64,000 nt of DNA from Acestrorhynchus altus (taxonomy: Eukaryota; Chordata; Actinopteri; Characiformes; Acestrorhynchidae): the NCBI GenBank assembly GCA_034509495.1, contig CM067519.1:24913434-24977433 (forward strand). The letters are read 5' to 3'. Position numbers and translations under genes: made by a program. The notes beneath the pieces are model-generated. The model worked only from the letters and a program-made list of their open reading frames with translations, was not told the origin of the DNA and searched no databases. Below, piece by piece: positions 9,661-21,129 of the stretch (the stretch's first letter is position 1; every line of letters begins with the position of its first letter).

Positions 9661-11140
9661 TATTTTACTGGTGTCTGGATGTGAGTGTTACTGCTGTGAG
9701 AAGGTATAAATCATGTTTATGTCACCCTGATAGTCTAATTTAAAATGTTATGAGAACTGCACATTATGTGGCAACTGTATCTTAAAATAACAGCCCAAAG
9801 AACATGATGTTCCTCTGGGTGAGATAACATCGAATGGATGTGTCAGTCCCAGTCCAGTTCTTATGAGACCTCTGTCCAGAAACCACATAGCACTGCATAT
9901 CCTGAGTCATATTAACGTAAAATCCTAAAAGCATTACTCCACTGCTTCAGTCTGCGTGCTTCTTTCTCTTCAGATCCTGCCTCTGTACCTTCCAGCTTGT
10001 CAACAAATGGACAAGTACAGCTGTCCATGAGGTGGAGCTCAAAGCGTGGTTGTGCGAGAGTGTATTACACGCCCCGACTGCTGGAGCGAAAAAATGCAAG
10101 CTCTCGCATGAAGCCTCTGTAAATAATTGTCACTAAAATTAAAGTTCAAAAGCATTTCGCTTGCTCTTGTAGATGCTTTGTTTCATGCTTGTCCTGCATA
10201 ATCATCTAATTTGGCAGAATCTTCTCATCAATGATCAAGGATGGCACTGGGGGAAATGCAGGGAAGTAAAAGAGCATTTGGCTCTTTTGTGAATCTGTGC
10301 GAGTGAACACAGGGTTTGTTTAAACAGATTTAAGTGTATCCCCTGCGTGTGCGTGTTGGCAGGTGGTCACACACTAAGTGGGGAAAAAAGAAAACAATTT
10401 GGCTTTGGCTTTAATGCAACAGTTTGGCTTTGGTCTACAGAAAACCTCACTGCGATCACATACATAAAAGGGGTGTTCACTCCGAGCCACACTTGAGACC
10501 AGACGATTCCCAAAGTGCTGCTTTCAATGCGTTTGATAGAAATGTAAACGTAATTCACACGTTAAAGCTGCCAAATAATTGACTGGGTATTTAAGATGAG
10601 CGTTGATGTATAAACAGCCAGCGTGTTGCTTTGTTTGGAGTGAAAAATCTCAGATGTTGTTTATTAAGCCTGTTATTTACCACTCTACTGTTTAATCTCA
10701 GAGTAAAGCACACTCATTTCTCCTCAGGTCTTGTGGGGAGAAAAACTCTTTTTGATTGGTTGGATTGGATAAGACGTTGTACCGGAACCAGATGACATAA
10801 ACGTGAGGTTTTTTTTAGGGTAAGAGCCAGAGTGAAGGCTGGAATACAGTGTGGGGGCTGTTCTGTTATCAACGTAAATTACCTTGATTTCATTCGCTGA
10901 AATGATACGACCAGGTTGTGTGTTCTGCTGCTTTTTGGTTTTCTAAAGTAGACACTCCTAGGTAGCCCAGGGAGAGCTGTCAATCCCTGTGATCTGGTTT
11001 CAGAATCCTGACAGTGTTGGGAATGTCGGAAAGCTAAGAATTCTCTAAGAATTAACAGGTTTACCCTGCTCAGCGAAGCACCCACTGAGGAGCCTGTTAA
11101 CAGTGCTTTGTTTGTAGACTCTTTTAGGGTTTGTCTAATA
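9661..11140. other. Unique sequence, nothing recognised
   Basis: About 1.5 kb without a recognisable repeat or gene. The short open frames have no protein signature. Confidence 0.45.
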
Positions 11141-11144
11141 CATT

Positions 11145-11170
11145 AATTATATATATATATATATATATAA
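11145..11170. repeat. (AT)n microsatellite
   Basis: About 12 AT units inside AT-rich sequence. Confidence 0.9.
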
Positions 11171-11289
11171 TATTTCTGGTTCAGTTTATAACTATATATC
11201 AGGACCATCATCTTCCACCATATTCCTTATTTGCAAATGAAGGCCGCTATGCTAAGTACATGTCTGATTGATTACAGCCAGCTTATATT

Positions 11290-11555
11290 TCAGTTGAACT
11301 GAACTGTAACAAATCCTGCACCCATGAAATATCTGAAGATCTTTGTAGAGCAGTGACAGAACCATTCACAGATATAAACTGAAAAATGTATTATTAAACA
11401 TCAAGATTCTGTTCATGTTTACATCTCAAATAAAGAAACGGTATGTGTGACTGTCTCCTATAAATACTTTACAAATATTTTGTAAATAAAAGTATATCAA
11501 GCTATGAAAACACCTCACAAAATTACCTTCCAAAGGTTCAAAAGGTTAACCTTCT
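11290..11555 (+). mobile_element. Family A MITE-like repeat, right-half fragment (copy 4)
   Basis: Only the distal half is present: GTGACTGTCTCCTATAAATA, ATAAAAGTATATCAAGCTAT, GAAAACACCTCACAAAATTA and a terminal AAGGTTAACC near 11546. The same order occurs at the right end of 49613-50399. Confidence 0.6.
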
Positions 11556-11559
11556 AAAA

Positions 11560-12590
11560 TGCCACTACAATAAAGGCATTAATGCATTAAATGACATACA
11601 TAATGCACATACAAGACATACATGAATCTGGTTTCTTTTGACCCACTGCAATTTGTCAAGGCAACCACTCAACTTTGTGCTCTTTAAGGCAGATAGCAAG
11701 ACCTGCTGTAAATGGTTGTAAATCTTGTTGTCCACTTGTGCTCTGGCCCACAGATTGTCAGCATTGTCAGAGGTGATTCTTGCAGTGTCCACAGTGTATT
11801 GTCCTCTGAATTATCTTGGTCAGAATAAGACAGTAAGCATATTTGCTGTCTTCACAGCATTTCCAGCTATTTGTTAACATCATCACATCAGTGATTATTT
11901 GAGCGCCATTACCCACATATAGAAGCCAAGAGGAGAATGATATGAAGGATTTCCCGAAGAATAAAGCGAACCCTTTCCCATCTCTGTTTCCGTTTGCTTT
12001 AGGATCAGGCTTAGCTCCAAACTAAACAAGAAAACGAAACAGTGTGAAAGCACACAATCTGGAAGCGACTCAATCAGCACACAAAGACGTGCTTGAGTAC
12101 ACTGCTGCCAGTTTGATGCTGAAGGCCACCGTCCAGAACCGAGGATGGAAAAAGACAAAAGGGAAGAAAAGATGTTTTGCAGCTGAGCTCGGCAGAAAAC
12201 CCAGCTTCCGTCCATGTCGGTGAAGGACCGGGGTGCTGTCCTTGGTGCTGAACTCCTTTTGTGCGACAGACAGTGGGAGGGTTTTTGCTTTGTATGCTTT
12301 GTTTTTGTTTTTGATTTGCTTCCAGGTTTCGACTAAAAGGTTTATGGTGTCATTCACACCGCATAGTGTTACAGTCTCCATCTACAGTGTTACTAATCAA
12401 CATTTGTTTGTGAACCCTTTTCCACATATCAAAGGAGGGATTTACTGCACTCGACCACCTCTACTCAACATATGAATCCCATTGCACACCCTGCAGTTAT
12501 TTATAGCCTGATCATCTTCATGCCGGACCATCTGCAGGTGCCTGAAATTACTACATCCTTAAAGGTGCTAGTTTTCTGTCTAGTGAACTT
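11560..12590. other. Unique sequence, nothing recognised
   Basis: No family or gene is recognised. Overlapping minus-strand open frames at 11895-12381 have no domain and are in different frames. Confidence 0.45.
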
Positions 12591-12650
12591 ATAATATAAT
12601 ATAATATAATATAATATAATATAATATAATATAATATAATATAATATAAT
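12591..12650. repeat. (ATAAT)12 pentanucleotide microsatellite
   Basis: Twelve perfect ATAAT units. A related run is at 42218-42292. Confidence 0.98.
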
Positions 12651-13326
12651 GCATTTTGTTGATGTAACCTTTAATTTATAGGGGCAGATTTAAATCAAGT
12701 GAATCCAATTCAATTACTTTCTATTCAGCTCAAGTCTTTCAAGTACCCCCACACACACATATACACACTTATTTCCAGCCTGGCACGGCCTTGTTCGGAG
12801 TGCTGGACCTCCAGTCTCTGGGCTCTTCTTTTGGAAGCACTGGTTGCTCATTAATCTCCCTTTGTCTGCTCTGGAGAGCTGACTAATTAAAACCTGTTTA
12901 CCTCCATGTTGGCACCTCTTCTGTCTCACTGATGTTTCACCTGTACCCTCTTTGCCACACCACCGCCTGCTATCCTACACTGCAGTCCCTCCGCTTGCCA
13001 ACATGCCAAACTTGCCCCCGCCAGACCCGGAGGCTGCTGTTACTTGTACAGTTGCTTGAAACTTTCGTGAAACGAAATTTCATTCATATTGCATAACGTG
13101 CAGCTCCTGCAGGTCACTCGAAACCTGTCGGACAGTCGGCTTCAGGACTTGCAATTACCTCTAATTTGAGAGGAAAGCTTGGTTTTTGAACTTGATCAAA
13201 CCATCACATACAAAGGTATTAAAGGAAGGATGGCCTCTTGAACTATGCTTGTGAAAATAAAAATCTAAAAAAAGAGTTATTTGCATAATAATGCCAAAGA
13301 GGAACCACTTCAGGTGTCTTTATTTA
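12651..13326. other. Unique sequence, nothing recognised
   Basis: No repeat or gene recognised. Confidence 0.45.
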
Positions 13327-13745
13327 ACACAAAGAACCTGAGATCTGCGGTTTGTCAGCAGTTACATAGCTTCATCACTCAGGATCAGAGAAACCTACAG
13401 ACATGCAACACAAACTATAAGACTTTCCTCATATAACCATCATCTGATTAATTCAGCACAGAAAACAACTTGTTTCCAACTGAATTCAATCCCAGTTTAA
13501 ATGCCAAAGGAGATTCCAGTGCATGTTTACTGCTCCGTCCACATGCACATCCTCAGCCTGCATACAGACTCTGTCTGATCAGAGAGAGGGGGCGGGGCTG
13601 ATGCTGTCACTGACCCAGATAGTGCTGATAAAGAGGAAAATGAGAAGTGAGGATTTATTTGCTCTCTTTTTTTTGCTCACACAGGTTTTAATTTTCAGAA
13701 TAAAAGTCCTGAGAGGGCTACAACCCCCCAAAACCTGTATTCACC
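13327..13745 (+). mobile_element. Family A MITE-like repeat, copy 5
   Basis: A well-kept left half: AACACAAAGAACCTGAGATC at the end, CTCAGGATCAGAGAAACCTA, CCCAGTTTAAATGCCAAAGG, GCATGTTTACTGCTCCGTCC, GAGAGGGGGCGGGGCTGATG, CACTGACCCAGATAGTGC and TCAGAATAAAAGTCCTGAG. The right half is missing. Confidence 0.8.
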
Positions 13746-13959
13746 ATGTTTATGGTGGCTGCATTTGATTTGCAGTGATATGAGAGTCCAAACTCCAACA
13801 CCACTAAAGGCCATTTCTGAAAGGTTGAAGCTACATATGTTTGACTGTTGCCTGGTATCACCTTGTTTCTACACAAATTCACTTTCTGCTCGCATTAGTG
13901 AGCTACATCGCTGGGTCACTGAAGGCGGCAGGTTATGTTCTTAGAGAGATTAATGACAA

Positions 13960-14115
13960 ATGCATTTCTTGAGTGGATTTATCAGCTTGGCTCCAGATGT
14001 TCAATACACTTACACCCTAATCCATGCTTAATGATGTAATTATGGCTACGCTAAAGGTTCCTGCTGACGGCGACAAATAATTTGATGCTGTTTCCTGTAA
14101 TGTGCTTATTTATCC
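13960..14115. promoter_or_regulatory. Candidate conserved non-coding block
   Basis: Non-repetitive sequence with clustered homeodomain-type words: CTTAATGATGTAATTATGG and GACAAATAATTTGATG. No family matches it elsewhere in the window. Conservation was not tested, so the call rests only on base composition and motif density. Confidence 0.2.
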
Positions 14116-14281
14116 AATAATTGTTTAGAGCAGCAGAATCTGACCTGGTCTGGGCCTGGACATAACGTTTAGAAATTCAGAGCAATCAGTCAGGAAAGAA
14201 AGCCGCTATCAATATTTAATAATGCATGAAAACGTGAACAGCATATGCAGAAAGTCTTTCGTAGTTTCGTATACCCTCCTC

Positions 14282-14287
<6 letters not shown>

Positions 14288-14321
<34 letters not shown>
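14288..14321. repeat. (AC)n microsatellite
   Basis: A short AC run preceded by CCACCCACC. Confidence 0.95.
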
Positions 14322-14325
<4 letters not shown>

Positions 14326-15084
14326 CATTCATCAATGATCGTCCACAACAAAGGACCAAAATCCTGAAAGCTGAAATTCATTTTCTTCTTCAATCCTGCT
14401 TCCGAAGGAGGAGGGTTATTAGCAGTGCTGAGGATTTAAACTTAATGCACGCCTTTAAAGCTGTATTATTCCACACCTCATAAAACCTATGAAACCTGTC
14501 CCTGCAGCCAAGTGTCTTTCTTATTTGCTCGTTTTATAGGTTCCAGCTGCTGCTCTGTCTCATTCCCACCAATCCTACGAGAAGATCTGTGGAAAAAAAA
14601 ACTGTGTTAAAACATCTGATCTCTGTGTTCAACATCCAATATGCTTCCACTCTCTGGACATTTCACGAGCTCTACCTGCCTCCGTCCTTGCTCCATATTC
14701 TTAAAAATGAAGGTGCAATGGCTTCTTTGGCTCAAGCTATTAGGAAAACCATTAAAGCGCTCCATAAAAAGCCATATCTCACATACTTCACAAACTCTGT
14801 TCTCCATAAATCCAAACAGAATTCCATCTCCTAGCCTTCCAGAGTAAATGACTGTCCATCTGTCCAGCCTGACACTAATGGAAGACTGACCAATGGGCTA
14901 TTCTGCTGCCTGCTTCATACCAGCTGCCCACCTGCCTGCCTCGGAGTAGCTGCCCAACTTGCCTTGGACTAGTTTACCACTGAGCCTTTGTATCAAGTGA
15001 AGGCTCTATAAGCCTTTAACTTTTAGAGCCCTGTGTCAATTCAATTCAAGTTCAATTCTGCACAAAAAAGTATTTCTAGTATTT
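14322..15084. other. Unique sequence, nothing recognised
   Basis: No repeat or gene recognised. An 81-codon open frame at 14589-14834 overlaps others in different frames on both strands and has no domain. Confidence 0.45.
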
Positions 15085-15756
15085 CTTACTACTCAAATTC
15101 ATCTTCATTTGGATGCACAAATATTAACAGAATTTATATAATTGCATGGATCTGAGGAGGTTTTGATCGAAAATATACTTTATTTTTTGTAGAAATCCTG
15201 TTGGAAATTGATTATCCAGCAGGTTATGGAGATGAAAATGCATTGTAATGATTAGATTGACAGGATATTTATAATAATAATTTCTTCATAATCCTCATCA
15301 GTGAACTATAAAATAAAATTCTCTATTATTTTTATTATTTATGTATGCATCAGTGTTATCCCTTCTCAGGACTTTTATTCTGAAATGTAAGCACTGTGTG
15401 AGCAAATAAAGAGCAGCCCTTCCCTTTTCCACTGTAACCCAATATCTGCGTCACTTGTGTCATAAATCCTTCCCCTTCTTGCTGATTAATCCCATCATGA
15501 ACATGTGAATAGAGCGGGACAAGCACTGGAAGCTGCGAAGGCATTTAAACTGGGGTTTCATTTAGTTGGAAATGAGTGAATTGTAGCAGGTTTTCCAAGC
15601 TGGATTACTTGCTGACTGTTCATAGACATCAATGGTATTGTTCCATAGGCTCAGTTTATGTGTATCTGTAGGTTACTCTGATCCTGAGATATGAAGCCTA
15701 GAAAACATCATGTAACTCCCCTCAAAGTGTGGATCTCTGGTTCTAAGAGTTACAAA
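15085..15756 (-). mobile_element. Family A MITE-like repeat, copy 6 (inverted)
   Basis: Nearly full length apart from the left tip: GAAATCCTGTTGGAAATTGA, CCCTTCTCAGGACTTTTATT, CTGTGTGAGCAAATAAAGAG, TAACCCAATATCTG, GGCATTTAAACTGGGGTTTC, AGGTTACTCTGATCCTGAGA and the end TGGATCTCTGGTTCTAAGAG followed by TTAC. Confidence 0.8.
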
Positions 15757-16419
15757 GGTCTTCATTTTAACCTTATTTTAACCTTCTTGCCATATTTAAG
15801 CTTCACTGTTGCTCATTTATGCTTTCTCCAGTGGTGGGATTCATTTTTGGGGGAGTAAATGTAGCAAGTCAAGACTGTGATGTAACAGTTTTGGGATTTT
15901 GGAATTGGCCCATTTTCCAGCTTTGTTTTGGTTCTGCTGGATGCATTTTGAAGGAGAAACATTAGTGATTGATGGTCACAGTCTGTAATCTTTATGCTCT
16001 GAGCTCTAATTATTCAATTATGAATACAGTTTTTAAACATGAGGCACTTTTAAGGTGGAATGGAAAATATAACGCTGTACAACGCTAGTTAATAAGCGAC
16101 CTTCAATTCCATAAGCCTTGTAGACTTCTGGAGATGGCAGAATAATTTGAATATTTTGTTCTTTCATTTTGCTGTAATCTGCTGTTATTATTATTTAATG
16201 CCTTCTATTGCCCTATTTGGCAAAATTAAATTTACATTTGTCCCTGGGGTAATTCTCTCTGTGATTTTATTTCCGTCTGGATTGGCCATGTCTGTGTTTT
16301 TCTCTCTTGTCCTCGGAAAAATTGCAGTCTGAATTATCTGTAGTTGTTCGCTGAACTCAGTGGTGGTCTGATCATTTCCATCCCATCTGGATTCACATCA
16401 CTGTTTTTCCATGCAGATA
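15757..16419. other. Unique sequence, nothing recognised
   Basis: No repeat or gene recognised; AT-rich in places. Confidence 0.45.
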
Positions 16420-17160
16420 TACACTGATCAACCACAACATTATGACCACCTCCTTGTTTCTACTCTCACTGTCCATCCTATCAGCTCCTCCGACCACACA
16501 GGAGCACTTTGTGGTTCTATAATTCCAGACTGTAGTTCATCTGTTTCTCTGCAGACTTTATTCTCCTCCTTTCACCCTGATCTTCAATGATCAGGACCCC
16601 ACAGGACCACCACAGAGCAGCTATTATGTGGGTGGTGGGTCATTCTCGTTAGTGGACCAGATACAGCAGTGCTGCTGGAGTGTTTAAACCCCAACCAGTG
16701 TTTAAACAGTCCACCAACCAGAAATACCATCCATTAGGTAATGTCCTAAGTTTGTGTATGTTTGAAGGGTACAAGTGGATCTGATGCAGCAGTGCTGCTG
16801 GAGTGTTTAAACATTGTGCCCACTCACTCTATCAGACACTCCTTCATAGTTACTCCACCTTGTAGAGCTCACAGGACGTTGTCCATGGGACGCTGTTTGC
16901 TGGATATTTCTGGTTGGTGGACTGTTCTCGGCCTAGCAGTGACACTGATGGGTTTAAACACTCCAGCAGCACTTCTGTGTCTCTTCCACTCAAACCAGCA
17001 CAACACACACGAACACACCACCACCATGTCAGTGTGACTGCAGTGTTGAGAATGACCCACCACCCACATCATAGCTGCTCTGTGGTGGTCCTGTGGAGTC
17101 CTGACCTTGAAGATCAGGGTGAAAGGAGGAGAATAAAGTCTGCAGAGAAACAGATGGACC
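16420..17160. mobile_element. Family P palindromic MITE, copy 1 (most complete)
   Basis: The left arm starts TACACTGATCAACCACAACA and includes TTCATCTGTTTCTCTGCAGA, TTCACCCTGATCTTCAATGA and CCACAGGACCACCACAGAGC. The right arm holds the same words inverted (GCTCTGTGGTGGTCCTGTGG at about 17078, TCTGCAGAGAAACAGATGGA at about 17139). The centre carries AGCAGTGCTGCTGGAGTG twice. Arms longer than 100 bp make it a fold-back element. The right arm stops short of its outer end. No transposase is encoded. Confidence 0.85.
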
Positions 17161-17253
17161 CATGTTTGTTTATTTATGTCTCTATGTATGTATTTATGTA
17201 TTGGACACTGTTTCAAATCAAACTAAAATTAATTTTAGTGTTTTCCACATGAA

Positions 17254-17360
17254 AAGCATGACAAAGCAGCTTTACAGAGCTCCTGGTTTGAGCCTCTTGG
17301 CAAGGAAAAAGTCCCTCAGACTGAGAGGATGAAAGCTTGAGAGGTACCATATACAACCTT
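17254..17360. repeat. Dispersed repeat with AAGCAGCTTTACAGAG
   Basis: ACAAAGCAGCTTTACAGAG, GAGCCTCTTGGCAAGG, AAAGTCCCTCAGACTGAGAG and GAAAGCTTGAGAGGTACC follow in the order of a common fish interspersed repeat of unknown class, recognised from memory. Confidence 0.5.
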
Positions 17361-17597
17361 TGACCGTCTTCAGACTTCTGGTCTGAGCCCCAGGGCAGTT
17401 AGAAACCCCTGGGCACTGGCCCCACTGACCCAGTCAGTAATCCATCTCTACCCTGCACAGCGGTGTTGCTGAGGTTCTTACATCCCTGTCTCTGCTGGGA
17501 TGAGATTGGATCCATCAAGCACAAATCTCCAGCCCAGAGCAACTCTGTGGTCAGAAACTGACCATTGATGAATTGCTAACACAAACTGTGCATCAAT

Positions 17598-18107
17598 AGA
17601 TGGGCTACAAGAGAGGGGTTTCCAATAGAGACTCCAATGGACTATACTCGCACACCTGTACATATGCACTGTATATATCCAAATGTTGTACACCACTTCT
17701 AATGAATGCGTTCAGCTCAGTTTGGACCCATTGCTCACACATATGTGCAAATGCACACACACAGCTTGTCTATTCCCTGCACAGAAGTGCTGCCAATAGA
17801 TCAAGACTCTCCAGGGCAGGTAAGCATGAACCTATTGGCACCAAGCCTAATGCCAGGCGTGGGCTAAAGGGGTATAAAGCCCCCAGCATTGAGCTGTGAC
17901 GCAGTGTGCTTTCTGGAATGACGGAGCTCCATCCAGTACTTTTGGGATGATTTGGGGAGTTGGGAAGATGGTGATCATCCATCATCCTCACAACACTAGT
18001 GCTCTTGTTGCTGAATGCAATCAAATCCTTATGGCAATGCTCAAAAAGCTTGACTTCAGAACCAACGATGAAGAAACATGGGTCCCAATACTTTTGTCCA
18101 TATAGTA
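17598..18107 (+). mobile_element. Family F non-autonomous DNA transposon, copy 1
   Basis: The right end GTCCCAATACTTTTGTCCAT followed by ATAGTA is the inverse of the left end at 22782. Inside, CATGAACCTATTGGCACCAA, GGGGTATAAAGCCCCCAGCA, TTTTGGGATGATTTGGGGAG and GATGGTGATCATCCATCATC recur in other copies at 28800 and 34300. The left terminus is not recognisable. The TATA-ending termini suit a Tc1/mariner derivative. Confidence 0.75.
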
Positions 18108-18205
18108 TTTATAGTATTCCATATCTTTATATATTTATATGATTATGCACATTCTCTTCCCTCTCTGTTTCAATAAAGCTGCCATCCAATTGCCTTTTTC
18201 TTTAT

Positions 18206-18206
18206 A

Positions 18207-18287
<81 letters not shown>
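18206..18287. repeat. (CA)n microsatellite
   Basis: About 40 CA units with one CCC interruption near 18252. Confidence 0.98.
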
Positions 18288-18289
<2 letters not shown>

Positions 18290-18717
18290 CCAGAACTAAA
18301 GGAACAAATTCTGACAGTGGCACTGGTTTCCATTATATAGTGGCTTGGACACAGTTAGGCAGCACAATGCCAGTGCAGCCCAAAAATTGCCTGACAAAAG
18401 TGACTAAGCCTCAGAGGGATGAGGGAGGCCGTGCAGAGAGTGGAAAAAGTTTTAAACGGAGACGGAGCAGATATGAAGTCTCGGTTGATGTGTTGAGTGT
18501 ATATAAGGGAAATGCACCATCAGTTTAGAGACTGATACTGGAGGGAAGGAGGGTGGGGGGAATAAATGATGAAAGAAGGAGACGGGGTGAATTGCTTGGG
18601 CAGAAAATGAATAAGAATAGAACAAAAGGCAACAGGAAATGAAAAAGAATAAGAGAGGAAAGATTGTATATACAGAGAGCTTTTACACACTGAGCAAATT
18701 ATCTACCTGCGTTTTAC
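18290..18717. other. Unique sequence, nothing recognised
   Basis: Purine-rich in the second half; no family or gene recognised. Confidence 0.4.
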
Positions 18718-18832
18718 ATTAATTCCCCCTTTAACAGGAGTATTATTCCCCCTTTAACAGGAGTAACAGGAGTATTATTCCCCCTTTAACAGGAGTAACA
18801 GGCGTATTATTCCCCCTTTAACAGGAGTAATT
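18718..18832. repeat. Minisatellite with a CCCCCTTTAACAGGAGTA core
   Basis: Four copies of a unit close to TATTCCCCCTTTAACAGGAG, two of them lengthened by an extra AACAGGAGT or AACAGGCGT. Periods alternate between about 25 and 34 bp. Confidence 0.9.
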
Positions 18833-19433
18833 TTCCACCATTATCCTTATCATTACTCCCACATTATCTGCAGTATTTTTCCTTCTTTATCAACAGTATC
18901 GGTGCCCATTAAGCAGTAGTGTTGTTGCTGTAGACTCACAGTGTGGGTGAGTAATAACAGGGTGATGGAGGGTCAGTGTGAAGAACAGTTCAAGCTGCAT
19001 CATTTACATTTACAATGCAAACCACTAAACAAAAACAGACATCTGCGTTAGTTTCACTGCCGAGTTGTGATAAATGTTGATTTTGCCTTGTTAAGAAAAC
19101 AACTGATTCTCGCCAGAATACTAATCCGAAAAAAAGCGTTCTTTATTCTATTATTCATGTGGAGTTTTTTTATGTTTTAGGTACATTTGCTGTATGTTAA
19201 TGAGCACATATTGTTGTGCAGCATCTGTTTAGACGGGTCTGTTTCAGGACAGCTGCTCTCTTTTCCACCTCAGTCCTATTCTAACAAATTCTAAATTGTA
19301 CTGAAAATCTGCATATGCATATGTTAGAATCAGTACTTTTAGAGGAGCGCAAGAGTAAACAGAGTTTTACTGCCTATTTATTTTCTTTTCCGCAAAGATT
19401 ATTATCCTCAAAATGTTGGTCGAAAACACTATA
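18833..19433. other. Unique sequence, nothing recognised
   Basis: No repeat or gene recognised. Confidence 0.45.
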
Positions 19434-19712
19434 ACTATTTAAACCCCTCAGCGTCACTGCTGGACTGAAAATAGTCCACCAACCAGAAACGTCCAGCCGA
19501 CAGCGTCCTGTGGGCAGCGTCCTGTGAGCACTGATGAAGGACTAGAGGACGACCAACACAAACTGTGCAGAAACAGACGAGCTTCTGTCTCTGACTTTAC
19601 ATCTACAAGGCGGAGACACTCGGTAGGAGAGTCAAATAGAGTGGACAGTGAGTGTCTGATCCCACCATTCCCATAATACCTGAACAGTAGGAGTCAGAGG
19701 TCCTGTGAAATG
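19434..19712. mobile_element. Family P MITE, inner fragment (copy 2)
   Basis: AAACCCCTCAGCGTCACTGC, GTCCACCAACCAGAAACGTC, GACAGCGTCCTGTGGGCAG, GAGCACTGATGAAGGACTAG and TTTACATCTACAAGGCGGAG align with 35720-35945. The outer arms are absent. Confidence 0.85.
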
Positions 19713-20943
19713 ATGCGGAAAAGCCACTATAACAGGAACGTCCACGCCTGAAAATTTAGCCCTGACGTTGAGAGGCAGAATTTGGTTTTATTATAATTAA
19801 TACAATCTTATTTTTATATTTATTACTTAATAAAATCAAAGGTTTATCAATCTCTCAATCAACCCACTACAGGAAACCTACCCAACAATAATGGTTTTTG
19901 GGGCTACGGATCACAAATCGCCTTTCAGTACGATAGGCAGTTCACCAGTGCTGATTAATGGCAAGTGTGGATGTCACAGTAACCTTTCCAGGCAGTACGT
20001 GCTAACGTATTGCTTTATAGAGCTTCTCTAATGTTGCGAGGCTTGTCTCCAAAGATGAAATATATTTTACTATTTGGAAAAAGTGTAGAACTCCATGAAC
20101 TCCAGAACTTCACTCTCAGATCCCAACTACACAGTGAAGCTCAGTGTCATTAGCTGTCCTTTCAAGCTCTGTTGATACTCACTGCACCGGGCTGAGTGAT
20201 GGACTCTCGAAAGGGGTATCAGGTTAGATAAGGGTATCATACGCAGATGCATTTCATATGGAAAAGGAAAAAATAGGTGGGTCAAAAATTACATCATTTA
20301 TTTACTGACATAATTATCTCTGAGAAGAAGAATGCACGGCTGTAAATTTAGTGCTGTAAGATTATACTTTGAGATGTTTATCTTTTTAAACCAACCCCAT
20401 AAAACACACAGTGCGTTTGAAAGCCTCTAATTCAAGCCCAGTCTGCCAATAGATCGCCTTTCATGGTTACAGTTGCCTGCTTTTCACAGCGAGGCTGAAT
20501 GAGGCCTTGCTCCATGTCACTGCTTTAAAAGAGTGATGTCCTCCACGGATTGAGCTCGACAACACGGTTATATTTACAATCTGAGAGCCGGTGAGATGGA
20601 GGGGACTCAGCAACTCTGGAAGAATTTCCATTAGCAGACAGCGGAAGATTAACTTTTCGGGGCGAGAATATTTCTGAGGGCACGTATTTGAAATATGACG
20701 CTGGAAAACATTTTTCCACCACGGCACTCCGATAGAAAGCCACTGTGTTTTGCCCCCCTGTGCCTTTGTTTGTTTGTGTGGCATCACGGTTTGTTTCCTT
20801 CATATTACTCATAGATTGTTCTCAGTGTATCACCATGAACAAGAACCTGGTTGATGACTAATGACTGTATCTCACGTGGAAGTACTTTGGACCAGATTGA
20901 TTAAGAGTCACGGTGCTGCATCGCTGTCGGGCCAAACTGAAAT
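19713..20943. other. Unique sequence, nothing recognised
   Basis: About 1.2 kb without a recognised repeat. Two overlapping minus-strand open frames at 20467-20812 (106 and 95 codons) lie in different frames and show no domain. Confidence 0.45.
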
Positions 20944-21125
20944 GAAAAGCACCTGATTACTTAGGCTGCGTTCACACAACAGATAAAAGTGTCCCAAATC
21001 CAGACTTCTTCATCACATGTGATACATTTCCAATTTGGACCGCTTTCATATGTGGTACTGAAATCCAATGCATGCAACTCATATCAATGCGACCCAAGAT
21101 CTGCACTTCGTTTGCAGTTGCGTGA
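20944..21125. repeat. Possible MITE fragment starting GGCTGCGTTCACAC
   Basis: The opening GGCTGCGTTCACAC followed by GTCCCAAATCCAGACTTCTT resembles a frequent fish hAT-type MITE end. No second end is visible before family A copy 7 begins. Confidence 0.35.
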
Positions 21126-21129
21126 CATT

